NCBI RefSeq assembly: GCF_963678635.1 | Contig: NC_087068.1 | Span: forward strand, 13,645,872 to 13,709,871 | Origin: Symsagittifera roscoffensis | Lineage: Eukaryota > Xenacoelomorpha > Acoela > Convolutidae | Direction: 5' to 3' | Length of the DNA stretch: 64,000 bases | Shown: positions 46,332-56,196 of the stretch, piece by piece | Layout: the number at the start of each line of letters is the position of its first letter | Numbering within the stretch: position 1 is the first letter of the stretch | Notes under the pieces: model-generated | The model's database searches: none | Told to the model about the DNA's origin: nothing | Seen by the model: the letters and a program-made list of their open reading frames with translations, nothing else | Translations under genes and position numbers: made by a program

Positions 46332-47224
46332 TTCAGCAACTAGTATCCTCAATACCACAAGAGATTTTAACCAGTACTTCTTACGGACAGAAAGAACAGG
46401 GGAGCACCAAGCGAAAGAAAACCGTCACCTTTGTAGACCGGGATAAAGAGGGTGAAGACGTAAAACAAAATCTGCTGCAGGACTATTTGTCCGGGGAGAC
46501 GGATGATGAGAAGAACCAGCGATCACAATATCAACACCCGGGACAAGAGAATTTGCCCGGGGAGTCTGAGATAGACGAAAAAATTCCTGACGAGAAACAG
46601 GACCTAGAGAACAAGGTTTTGTCCGGGGAGTTCAGATGGATGCAAAGAAAGTACAGACATGATCTGGAGGAGCGTGCAGTCTCCAGCACAACCTCTTCGA
46701 CGGATGATAATTCAGGAAGCTCAGGAATGGACACCTATTCAGACAGGAATTCGAGCTCGGGATCAGAACTGTCAGAACTGGCGATACACACGCTACTAGT
46801 GGAAACTCGGGCAAGGGACCTAGACAGAGAGGTGTACCAGGTTCCTGACAGTGATCGCTACCTTATACCGAGCGAAAAAGTCTTTGACAACGCAGCGGAT
46901 GACTTGGAGACAATAGCGGTATCGAAACGCTCGATAAGCCTGTTGCCGCAGAGAGAGGTGGTCAGGACTGATCTTCTGCCGTTTGAACAAGAAACACAAC
47001 CGTTGGCGAAGATTTGGTGCGTTAAGATGGAAGAAGACACACATCAGCCCAACGAGCTGAATAGTCAGATGAGGGTCATGAAGACGTACTTGAAGGCTAG
47101 ATACAGACTCTCGGACCTTTTAAGGGCGCAGAGAAATGATCGCATGACAAGCAACCTGAAAAGGTGGATCGAGACTGGTTCTCCGGATAAAGGGGGCTCG
47201 AGGAAGATAGTTATCGCATCCTGA
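46316..47224 (+). pseudogene. RNase H-integrase linker with LSGE repeats, element C
   Basis: About 300 codons, acidic and Ser-rich. YLSGE, LPGES and VLSGEF peptides are encoded by three copies of TTTGTCCGGGGAG-like DNA (46486-46498, 46552-46564, 46617-46630). The start of the integrase region (LKARYRLSDLLRAQRNDRM) lies at the end. The frame is lost at 47200 (a G run one base short). Confidence 0.82.
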
Positions 47225-47235
47225 GACAATACTTC

Positions 47236-49701
47236 ATGCAGAAGGAAGGGAGGTTATATTTGAACAAGGACGGGATTGTGGCTTGCAAAAGAAGGGAGGA
47301 AGATAGAGTCCTATACAAGTATAACGCGATAGTGTTACCGCAACTCTATCAGACAGAACTGTTATTCAGGTCACATGATCAAATGGGCCATCAGGGGATC
47401 GACAAAGTATATCAGAGGATCCTGAAGCGCTTTGAGTGGCCTGGGATGAAAAAGGCATGCGTGAAATGGGTAACAGCATGTCTGTCATGCCAACAGGTCA
47501 AGGATCCTAGGAAGTTGCGATTTCCTTTACAATCGATCGAGTCGTCTGAATTCAACGAGGTGGTGCAAATAGATCACCAAAAGATATGCATGACAGACAA
47601 TGGTTACAATCAGGTGCTGGTCATGATAGATCATTTTACGAAGTATGCAGAGGCCGTGCCCTGCATAACTGCCTCGGCGGAAGAGACATGCGACCACCTG
47701 ATCAATACGTGGATAGCAAGACATGGTTGTCCGATGACGTTTCAATCGGATAATGGAACAGCTTTCGTAGGAAAGCTTACGAAAGAGCTTACGAGACGCT
47801 CACAGGTCGCTCAAGCTCACTCCACGACATACCACCCTCAAACGAATGGCTTAGTGGAAAGACAGAATAGAACGTTAGTGTCGATGCTGAGAGTATATTG
47901 TTCCAGGTACATGACCGATTGGGACAGATACCTTCCACAGGTGATGGGAGCATATAACAGCACGCAACACTTCACCACTGGAGTCAGTCCACACATGATG
48001 CTAACTGGACACGAAAAGTCTTTATCTTTACCCTTAACCTTCTTCTACCCAGAATATGAGGGAAAGAAAACGTCCCCACAGGTCTACGTGAGGGATGTGA
48101 TCAGACGCCAACAGGAGTTGAACGATTTGTGTAGACGAAACACTCAGCAGGCACAGGCAAGGCAGAGGAAAAAGTTCGACAAGAAAGCAGCTGGTGCAAA
48201 GGCTTACTCGGTGGGAGACTACGTATGGGTATTTCAGAACGTTATTCCACCGAAAGGGACAAAGAAGCTTCTAAAAAAGTGGAGGGGACCCTTCATGATT
48301 ACGGAAGTGCACCAGGAAGGTTGTTTTTATAGACTAAGTACCGGCCGAGCCGCTAACTACGAGAACGTTAAGCCACACAACCCATCGACAGAAGACTGGT
48401 GTATACATGCAGACATGGAAGAAGGGGATTATCTAATGATGGATCCTGCTTGTGAGGTCAATGAAAAAGGTACCAGGGTGAAGAACGATGGAAACGAAGT
48501 CGTGGAGGAAGGAACGAATACTCCGCTGGACCTGGATCCAAACGAGGTCATCGAAGCGGACGATGAAACCTTACCCTACGCAGAGGAAGATTGGCAGGAT
48601 CCCGAACAGATAGAGGTTCCCAAGAACTTCGAACCGGATCTTCCGTTCACCATACAGACTCGTCAGAAGGACGGGAGGAGATCAAGAAAGAAATACAATC
48701 CTTACGGTGACGACTTTGTAGTGGATAGGATAGAGCTAAAGAAGATAGTGGAGGAAGTAGTGGGTCTAGAGGAAATAAATGTGTCAAAAGACATTGAAAT
48801 AGTCGATGATCACGACGATGAGTGGGTTGACGACTGGTCGAAACCCGAGGTAGAATTCGACGACGAGCAACAGCAGTCATATGAACAAGACTTGACAAAC
48901 CTGCGTGTCTTAGAGTGGCTGAATGAAACGACCTCGGATCCAGAAGAGACCAGCGTCACGATTCAAGACGTAGATCGTGAAAGCATGAAATACATCAAGA
49001 CCGAACGAGATGATCCTTCCTGGGCTGCCCAGGAAGGACGACTACTCATTCCAGCTTCTAACCTTGACTTGATAGCCGGTATGCGATCGACGGGGACGTC
49101 GATGGATATTTTTGTCCGGGGAGTGGGGGTAGGACTTACCCACACTGAAAACTTGATAATAAAAAAATTAAGAATATCAAGAGAAACAGGAGACTTAGAA
49201 GCAGAAACAGGCGAAGAACCTAAGAAACCTGACATAGGCAGGGTAGTTGAGTCATATTTTAATTTACCAAATGAATATTCTAGTAACATAATACTAACAG
49301 ACAGTGATTTCATACTCACAAACAGAACATATGCGATAGCGATCACCGCAGATATGAGTTTTAGGACAGCGCTAGCGGCAGATTTTAAGAGGGAATACAA
49401 AAACGTGGAATTCCTTTGGAAGCAAAGACCAGGGATAGGGGGCGTAGCAGCCTTACCTCCGGCGGTGTCGCAGACACCGGGAAAATACTTATGCTTCTTG
49501 GTGACGAGGGCGACAGAGAAGCAGCACGTGGACCCAGAAAACCTAGTCTTGTCCTGGACGAGGCTGAGGGACTTCCTTGTCGAAATGGACGTGAAGGAGC
49601 TCTCGCTTCCAGTGTACGATCCAAACAGAGGAAGACTGCATCCTCGGGAATTGTACGCGCTCATACACGTGATATTCTCTGATACGAATATACAAGTATA
49701 A
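47236..49701 (+). CDS. Integrase plus pol extension and macro-like domain, element C (821 codons open)
   Basis: Numbered from the first Met: HHCC zinc site H47, H52, C82, C85; catalytic D113, D172 and E208 with exactly 35 residues between the last two (DD35E); GPF motif near 350 (KKWRGPFMITEVHQ). Residues 390-610 are an acidic extension. Residues about 640-680 hold GTSMDIFVRGVGVGLTHTEN. Residues about 690-821 match the pattern of a TARG1/OARD1-like macro domain, by recalled comparison. The integrase would insert the element DNA. The TAA at 49699 replaces a Tyr codon (TAC in B), so the last 10 residues are lost. The upstream joint to pol is broken by a frameshift. Confidence 0.9.
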   Translation: MQKEGRLYLNKDGIVACKRREEDRVLYKYNAIVLPQLYQTELLFRSHDQMGHQGIDKVYQRILKRFEWPGMKKACVKWVTACLSCQQVKDPRKLRFPLQSIESSEFNEVVQIDHQKICMTDNGYNQVLVMIDHFTKYAEAVPCITASAEETCDHLINTWIARHGCPMTFQSDNGTAFVGKLTKELTRRSQVAQAHSTTYHPQTNGLVERQNRTLVSMLRVYCSRYMTDWDRYLPQVMGAYNSTQHFTTGVSPHMMLTGHEKSLSLPLTFFYPEYEGKKTSPQVYVRDVIRRQQELNDLCRRNTQQAQARQRKKFDKKAAGAKAYSVGDYVWVFQNVIPPKGTKKLLKKWRGPFMITEVHQEGCFYRLSTGRAANYENVKPHNPSTEDWCIHADMEEGDYLMMDPACEVNEKGTRVKNDGNEVVEEGTNTPLDLDPNEVIEADDETLPYAEEDWQDPEQIEVPKNFEPDLPFTIQTRQKDGRRSRKKYNPYGDDFVVDRIELKKIVEEVVGLEEINVSKDIEIVDDHDDEWVDDWSKPEVEFDDEQQQSYEQDLTNLRVLEWLNETTSDPEETSVTIQDVDRESMKYIKTERDDPSWAAQEGRLLIPASNLDLIAGMRSTGTSMDIFVRGVGVGLTHTENLIIKKLRISRETGDLEAETGEEPKKPDIGRVVESYFNLPNEYSSNIILTDSDFILTNRTYAIAITADMSFRTALAADFKREYKNVEFLWKQRPGIGGVAALPPAVSQTPGKYLCFLVTRATEKQHVDPENLVLSWTRLRDFLVEMDVKELSLPVYDPNRGRLHPRELYALIHVIFSDTNIQV
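49111..49130 (+). other. Internal polypurine-tract-like site in pol, element C
   Basis: TTTGTCCGGGGAGTGGGGGT in the macro-like region, the best internal match to the terminal polypurine tract. Equivalent sites are at 28873-28890 (B) and 3326-3340 on the minus strand (A). It may be a central plus-strand priming site. Confidence 0.5.
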
Positions 49702-50136
49702 CTACATAAGAAATATTACTTAAGTATAGGCTGAGTGATGTGCGAGAGGGTGTTAGGCCAAAGACTAAGTTGTATGTAATATGTGATATGTGTGTTATGT
49801 TATGTTATGTTATGTGTTAGGTTATTAAGATCATGGGTAAGTAGGGGTTAGTGACCATGAACAACTAAATGACGATCTTGGGAATAGATCCAAAGTTTGG
49901 ACTGTCCAATCTTAGGTCGAATTCCAAAATTTTAAGAAACCAAATGATTTTAATAAATTTTAGGATGAATATCTTTTTATCTGAACTGTCTTTAAGCTAA
50001 TTTTAACGATATATGTTAAGGTGAAACTGACAAGTGTGATATTCGTGATTTCTTTTCTAGATTTTGATTGATCATTTAAATTACTCATTTGAGTCAAATC
50101 ATCAAATCGAATCAAATCAAACTTGGAAAGAATAGT
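49702..50136 (+). other. Region between pol and ORF2, element C, with GTTAT repeats and candidate splice acceptor
   Basis: About 435 bp without a gene. It has four GTTAT units (49794-49813) and GATTTCTTTTCTAG at 50047-50060 followed by ATTTTGATTGATCA, conserved in A and B. The acceptor-like site lies 77 bp before the ORF2 ATG. A spliced subgenomic RNA would explain how ORF2 is translated, but no donor was identified. Confidence 0.5.
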
Positions 50137-50768
50137 ATGGCAATTTCAACCTGGATCTGGCAGATGCATATGTAGGACCGATGGTAGATGCGATCTATCG
50201 TCGGCTGATCGAACGAGACTTCGCTCTGGAGGACCCAGAGGTGGTCATGTTGCTGACCGCCCTGATCAACATCTTGGGGCACGACAACCGTGGGGACCGC
50301 ACCACGGAAGTCCTGTTGATGGCAGCATATGGAGAAAGAGGAGTACTAGACCGCCCGAACATGAGAGTGATGAGGTGGAGAAACGGGGCTCTCTCAGGTA
50401 GTGACTTGGCGAATGAGCCTGGATTGGGAAGTTCTAGGACTTACCAACCAGGTGAGATGCCAATGCCCTCCAAGCCCAAACCTGGGCTGACGAGAATGCA
50501 TCGGGAGATGAACAGCGAGGCGATCTCGTCTGGTTCACCACTGAGAGCAGCTGTGCCACCAAAAAGGGCGAAAGTAGAACAGAAGCTTCAGACGGACCAA
50601 ACCATGCAAGATCTGGATGGGATGAAGCATGAACTGGAAAGGACGAGAAAGGAGCTAGACGAGATGACCAGAAGCATGCTCCAGATGGAGGAAGATCGGG
50701 ACATGTGGAGAAAGTTGTTTGAAGACTGCAACAAAAAGCAGGGTCAAGAGATTGAGCGCTTAAGGTAG
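50137..50768 (+). pseudogene. Post-pol ORF2, N-terminal and coiled-coil part, element C
   Basis: The ATG at 50137 matches the ORF2 start of element A, but a one-base deletion and an 18-bp deletion nearby move it out of frame. The real frame is open from about 50140 through 50181 to 50768. It encodes LLTALINILGHDNRGDRTTE and RWRNGALSGSDLA, then a strong coiled-coil-like run (DGMKHELERTRKELDEMTRS). TAG at 50766 replaces CAG of element A; the same frame then continues. Confidence 0.8.
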
Positions 50769-52013
50769 GAATACAAAGAGCGATCGGAGCAGGTGGCGTT
50801 GATAACGGCCGTGGAGAAAATGATACCTGCAAGGGATATTCCTCGTGGGCAGTCCCCGATGGAGCTCTTGACGCCTCGAGAAATGAGTCAAACAACGGAG
50901 ACACAGCTCCCAGCAGAGACAAATCGAGTAACAATCCCGGATCCTAGTGACACCTTGGGTGATCCCGTCGTAGAACAGACAGTGAGGAAGCTGATAGAGA
51001 CAGCTGGACGACTGGTCGCTAACAAGAAGGCGCCAGGTTCCGGGGTGACTGCACCCTATGGAACGATTGACGATACGGGCAAAGTACAACTCTCCCAGAC
51101 CGTGATCAGACAAGGGATAAGTAACGTGACACCACTCATGGGGAGCTCGAGAATCCCAGAGAGGAAAGTACGGAAGATGCCAGCGAAGAAAGTGTCTCGC
51201 ATAATAGACGTGCAGAAGAATAATCAATTGAAATATAACTTCACGGGAGTTCCGGAGACAGATCCGAGGGCCTGCTTCAATCGAGCTACCTGGAGCCCGG
51301 CTGTGAACCTGCAGCAACCACCACTCGGGACATCTCATCTGATACTGGGAGACAGTTTGGTCAGAGTGCTGTCAAATTTGAGGACCTCGTGGGTCACCAC
51401 GGTGATGGCCTTTGGAGGCGCGACGATAGCCCAATTATATCGGATGGTGGAACTGATGAATCCAGGGAGGATTCCCAATGTGACGATCTTAGTTGGGACG
51501 AATGATATCTCCAGAGGTTCAGACGAGCAGGAAGCACTATGGGAGTCGATGATGGTGTGTTTGTTTACTACCCTCTGGCAGAAATTCAGTTGCGCGGTAC
51601 TGACCGTTTGCACTGTGCCTATGAATACAAGGAGCTTGACGGCAGCAGAGAGAAGGCACAGCGAAGGAGTCGTCAGGTGGAATAATATCTTGAGGAATCT
51701 CGCAAGTCGGAATGCCGGAAGAATGATCCTCATGGACATCCAACATGAGTTAGGAGCTATGGATCAGGCCAGACTGACCACGGACAGCATCCATTTTGAT
51801 AGTATAGAAGGACAGGCTTGGTTGAATCGAGTCTTCCAAGAGCGGTTGGATGAATTGGAAGTAGAACTCTTTGACACAGGAGTGCTGAAGGAAGAAGGAA
51901 CAGCGAGTGACGCGGTGATTACTACCTTTGTGCCTCCTAGCCTGGAAACACGCTTGGGGACGGTCCCGGCCGTCACGGACTACAGACAGCAGAGCTCCAG
52001 CGAACCAGGTTAA
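50769..52013 (+). CDS. Post-pol ORF2, SGNH/GDSL hydrolase domain, element C
   Basis: Open for about 415 codons. A Pro/Thr-rich linker precedes the SGNH domain: block I HLILGDSLVRVL, block II MAFGGATIAQLYRM, block III VTILVGTNDISRG, block V TTDSIHFDSIEGQAWL. These give the Ser, Gly, Asn and Asp/His expected for catalysis. The layout coiled coil plus esterase recalls ORF1 proteins of some CR1/L2-type LINEs. That is an analogy only: here the ORF lies downstream of a Ty3/gypsy pol. The TAA at 52011 is shared with element A. Location in the cell and substrate are unknown. Confidence 0.88.
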   Translation, partial: EYKERSEQVALITAVEKMIPARDIPRGQSPMELLTPREMSQTTETQLPAETNRVTIPDPSDTLGDPVVEQTVRKLIETAGRLVANKKAPGSGVTAPYGTIDDTGKVQLSQTVIRQGISNVTPLMGSSRIPERKVRKMPAKKVSRIIDVQKNNQLKYNFTGVPETDPRACFNRATWSPAVNLQQPPLGTSHLILGDSLVRVLSNLRTSWVTTVMAFGGATIAQLYRMVELMNPGRIPNVTILVGTNDISRGSDEQEALWESMMVCLFTTLWQKFSCAVLTVCTVPMNTRSLTAAERRHSEGVVRWNNILRNLASRNAGRMILMDIQHELGAMDQARLTTDSIHFDSIEGQAWLNRVFQERLDELEVELFDTGVLKEEGTASDAVITTFVPPSLETRLGTVPAVTDYRQQSSSEPG

Positions 52014-53030
52014 AGAACAGACGTTCAAAATCGATTGGGAGAAGCGCCGGTGAGGAGGACCATTCATCCTAGGAGAAGACTAGGGCCTGTCAACCCGATG
52101 GAAGAGACAACTAGCACGTCTAGATCAGACACGAGATCGGAGACGACAAGTACCAGTCGAGAGGAGAGACGCCCGGATAGAGGCTCGTTGATGTGGTCAA
52201 GGTCCATACCATCTCCCTGGCATGTGTACAAGGACGAACTAATGAAGCTGGATCTCCAGAGGGTGAGCTTCATCGAGGATGCCAGGAGGATGCTGAATGG
52301 AGCGAGGCTATCCGTCAGTAGACTGTACTCGATAACAGGCGTAGACTGGTTAATAGCCGCTGGCATAAATTTCAGCTCCACGATGGCCTTGAGATTTGCT
52401 GACTTGGAGGGACTGCCCTCTAACAACACGATGGGACCAGTGAATGCGAGACCGTTGCAAGATGTGAGATTGAACCATGATGAGGGGAATCGTGAAGAGA
52501 GACCAGGAGGATTCCTGACGACGAGAGCGCCGATTGGACAACACGTGAAGATATTCAGACAGCTGACGACACCCCCTGGTCATGTGAAGGAAAGAGTGTA
52601 CCCAAAACTAGTGAACCAAGATGGTGATGCCCAGAGATATGGCGGATTGACAGCGATAAAGAAAGATGAGACCATCTTCGCCGCCTATGACAAAGCAGAG
52701 ATGAGGAAGGCCAAGATTATGGTAGTAGCGAATTCAGAGTTCGTGTACACCTCCAAGTCATTGTTTTGGCCGGACGTCATAATGTTGGCCGCGGTCGACC
52801 TAGACCTATTGCAATCAGTATCTTTGGCTATAGGGGTACAAAGGCAGACGGACATGAACCCAATTACGATTGTGTTTGCTGGCATCAATGACCATCTACA
52901 CAGTAGAGGTTTTCTGATCAGACTCAGAGATCCTACAACAGCAGAAAACGCAGTATGGCCAGCGATAAAAGACATCCTAGAGTCGATGGGTGAAGTGGTG
53001 GATGCGACGAAGGAGGGGTCATTCAATTAA
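52014..53030 (+). pseudogene. Post-pol mid ORF, first part, element C
   Basis: Same frame as the SGNH ORF. A Thr/Ser/Arg-rich low-complexity start, then conserved blocks SRLYSITGVDWLIAAGINF, YTSKSLFWPDVIMLAAVDLD, ITIVFAGINDHLHSRGFLI. TAA at 53028 replaces a CAA (Gln) of element B, and the frame continues. The protein family is not recognised. Confidence 0.78.
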
Positions 53031-54809
53031 GTGGCATTGAGAGTAGTATTTGCGTTGTCTCCGGGATATGCACATCTCCCGGATGGACTGAAATTCGTGT
53101 ATGCAATTGTGGCCTTACTCTCGGAAGGAAAATATGATGTGATCATATCAGCCCCGAATCGCATGATAGAAATGGAGAACCTGAGGCCACTTAAGGCTGA
53201 ACTGCCTGCAGTATGGTCAGATATCTCAAACGCGATGAGAGGATTCAAGGACCACGCGCTACACATGTTAGTGTTGGACGAAGTGCTGGAGTTGGAACTG
53301 TCCAATTTCAGTCGACAACTCAAACTGAAACTGGGAATAGACGACGACCATCGAGTAATCACGGCAATGTCCAACGACTTATGGTTCCGAGCGATGGAAG
53401 TGGCAAGTGAAGATACAAGAAGAAAAAATTCACTAGAGACGAGAGCTCATCTGGAGGCGATGGTTCTGAGAACCAAGCCGGAAGCCAACCAGTGGCTACA
53501 CCTGAACCCTAGAGTAGCGGCATTAGGTGCAGATGCTTTTGAGCCAGGCCCCGTGATGATCACGAAGATGCATGCCTACTTGTTGAAGGAGGTGAACCTG
53601 GCGGAAAATGCCGGAGAAAAGACCGCTGAGTTTGTAAACAGAATGTGTCAGATTACTCTGGAAACCTTCTGGACCCAGGAAATGAAAGGACAGGAGGGCT
53701 TTGAAAGGACAGACAGCATGCTAGAAGGGTTGGGAGCCGGATGGACCGCGTCCTTCTTGGCAAAAGTTTACCCGAAAGTCTCGCACTATTTGATAAAGGA
53801 ATTCCTCCAAGCAGTAGTGAGAGTATCGATAGTGGAACTAATAGCCTTGTTCGTGACATTCGGAGCGGAGAGTTTCGTGAAAGGACCGGCGATACTGCTC
53901 ACCGATGGAATACAGAACCTGCGGCTAGATGGACTTCTGACATTCATCGCAATTACCCACGGAAACTTGGTAGGCCTAATGAAACTGGCACGTTGTCCAG
54001 AGCAGTTGAAAGAGAGAGTGAGGAACTTGGATATGAAGAAATCCACGGACTCGTGGAACAAGATAAGAGACCTGAGACACACTCTTATCCAATATCTCTT
54101 ACAACAAAATCGCTTTGGAACGGGAGAAGACGAGACGATTGAAAGAGAGGAGGATGTTAGACGACATGTTGGAGGCATGCCGCTATTAACTGATCTGAGC
54201 TTGGCTATGAGAACCGATCCCTTGGCGCTGATCAGAGGAGTCACGGAGTTCGTGACAGTGATCTATGGACCAGCAGTCACGTTTGCGTTCCCTGACGTTA
54301 AAGTGGAAGCATATAGGAGGTCGGTGCTGCACCTGAACCTCATATCGGCAGTGGACGGTAGTACATTGAACTGGTGTGAGCAGCACACATTGCGAGAACT
54401 CATGAGTGAAGATCTGTTATTTGCGAAAATATCGGAGCCAGAGATGACAGTCATCAATTTTGACGATCACTTCCGTGACCGCATGGGAGAAGTAGAAAGA
54501 GGACACATCGAGGTGTTTCCAAAGCTTTGGAATCTGAGACCCTATGATAAAACGAATGGTGAAATAACCAGAGTGCCTCGTCTCACTGCAGCCTATCACA
54601 AAGTGAGAGAAGAGACGAAGGACTGGGGCGATTACAAGACGCTGCCGGAGGCAATCCCTGAATTCCCTTTGATAAGAAGGATGTTGCTCGGAGCAGTCTC
54701 CGTGGTACAAACTCCTAGGTTGAGAGCATTCGAAACCAATGAAAGGAGAGTAGGGAATTACAATATACGCGATTTGCATACACGGATCAAGCGACGAGGA
54801 GGCGAATAA
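53031..54809 (+). CDS. Post-pol mid ORF, second part, element C
   Basis: 592 codons open, in frame with the first part; the total would be about 920 codons. Conserved with B: VVFALSPGYAHLPDGLKFVY, AELPAVWSDISNAMRGF, GIDDDHRVITAMSNDLWF, WTASFLAKVYPKV, LIQYLLQQNRFGTGEDE, GGMPLLTDLSLAMRTDPLAL, VIYGPAVTFAFPDVKVEAYR, FPLIRRMLLGAV. No membrane segment or signal peptide, so it is not an envelope glycoprotein of the usual type. B ends its frame at the same place (34775). Confidence 0.78.
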   Translation: MALRVVFALSPGYAHLPDGLKFVYAIVALLSEGKYDVIISAPNRMIEMENLRPLKAELPAVWSDISNAMRGFKDHALHMLVLDEVLELELSNFSRQLKLKLGIDDDHRVITAMSNDLWFRAMEVASEDTRRKNSLETRAHLEAMVLRTKPEANQWLHLNPRVAALGADAFEPGPVMITKMHAYLLKEVNLAENAGEKTAEFVNRMCQITLETFWTQEMKGQEGFERTDSMLEGLGAGWTASFLAKVYPKVSHYLIKEFLQAVVRVSIVELIALFVTFGAESFVKGPAILLTDGIQNLRLDGLLTFIAITHGNLVGLMKLARCPEQLKERVRNLDMKKSTDSWNKIRDLRHTLIQYLLQQNRFGTGEDETIEREEDVRRHVGGMPLLTDLSLAMRTDPLALIRGVTEFVTVIYGPAVTFAFPDVKVEAYRRSVLHLNLISAVDGSTLNWCEQHTLRELMSEDLLFAKISEPEMTVINFDDHFRDRMGEVERGHIEVFPKLWNLRPYDKTNGEITRVPRLTAAYHKVREETKDWGDYKTLPEAIPEFPLIRRMLLGAVSVVQTPRLRAFETNERRVGNYNIRDLHTRIKRRGGE

Positions 54810-56196
54810 GCAACGCCGCTACTCCCAAGCCTAGAAGATTTGATGAGGAATGGAAGGGATTAGGCTTAGCTCCGATGAGAATGAGAGGCAGATCCGAATT
54901 GCCTGAAGCCTCATTAATCCTGACTAGTGTAAAACAGGAGATGAAAGTAGGAGGAGTACTGCAGACGAGAACCTTCCTAGCACCCTTCGGCTGTGAAGAA
55001 ACCAAAGTGGTAAATGGAGAAGAGGAAGATAAATCGGCCGGTACACTGCTCATACCGAGATTCCAGGAAGACGCCGACAATGACGGACAAGGACCATCGA
55101 GCCCGAACAAAAATAAGTCAGAAGGAAATGACGGACAGGGTGGAAGCCGTCAAACCGAAGAACCCATGCAACAAGATCAATCTGGTGGGGAAGATGACAG
55201 GGCATCGACAGGAGGAACATCCAGCCTGGATTTCAATATCTTCAGTGATCTTGAGAACAATGCAGATACGTTGGAAACGACTGAGCCAGCGGATGAAGGC
55301 ACCTCGACGCCGGAGCCTCCGTCAGCCTTTATGGAAATGAAACGGAATTTACCGGAGAGCAGCTCTCCTGGCATTTCAAGAAATAACGACCAGAGAATCC
55401 TCATGGAATCACCTCGGAGGAGAAGAATAGAGGCCTCAGCCAGAGTACCTTTCTTGGGAACGCTGCCCGAAGAAGAATGGGAAGTACATCACCGCGACCA
55501 CGAGAGCAGGACGGGATGCAAGCTGGACCGAGTGGCGTTTATGGAAGAAGTCTGGACCGTGGTTCAAAGCTATGGGACCCAGTCTATTCTGAAAACGGGT
55601 CTCAACCAACCCTTGATGAGAGAAGTACTTGACAAGTTTGTGAATGTGAAGGGAGACTGAGTGAGTTTTTGATCGACTCAGCCACCGATGAGAGTGAAGC
55701 GAATTCTCCCATCAAGATGACACCGCAGGACGATGAAGGAGAGGTGGTGTATCTGTCAAGAACCAGGAGAGGGACGATGCGATCAAAAATGGTGATTGAT
55801 AAAATCAATGAGATGAAAATGAAGTTAGGCAGCAGAGTGACGCCGAGGAGAGTTGGAAAGACGAAAGTAGATTCAGAAATATCGATGAAGGCTGGTAACT
55901 CAGCGAAAAGGAAACGAGTTGAGGAGGTCATGGATTTGGGGCAAGGTGATTATCAATTGTCTGGCGCAGATAAAATATTAACTGATATAGCGATGGTGCC
56001 ACCCATTCTCATGGCGGGGATAAAGTCAACCGGTTATAAATCCAAAAGGAGTGACCGCACTCTGACTGGAGCAACCTTAGAAATGGAAATACTCAGCCAA
56101 TGTGGAGAGAGCAAAATGAAAGATTTCAAGCCATCTCCCATGAATCATGGAAAGGGAAGTGTCGCAGGACAACTAACTCCAGTAGAATACAACTGA
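54810..56196 (+). pseudogene. Post-pol acidic segment, element C
   Basis: Open in one frame from about 54787 to 55660 and in another from about 55651 to 56196. It has an acidic, Gly/Ser/Asp-rich middle. Short conserved islands match B: ESPRRRRIEASARVPFLGTL, LPEEEWEVHH, YGTQSILKTGLNQPLMREVL, LEMEILSQCG. One frameshift lies near 55650. The final TGA (56194) corresponds to an Arg codon in B, so this segment was probably joined to the next ORF. Confidence 0.7.

Noticed and set aside
50181-52013. A CR1/L2-type LINE inserted after pol (coiled coil plus esterase)
   Set aside because: No LINE endonuclease or RT follows, and the ORF is at the same place in three elements of two families, so it belongs to the LTR element.
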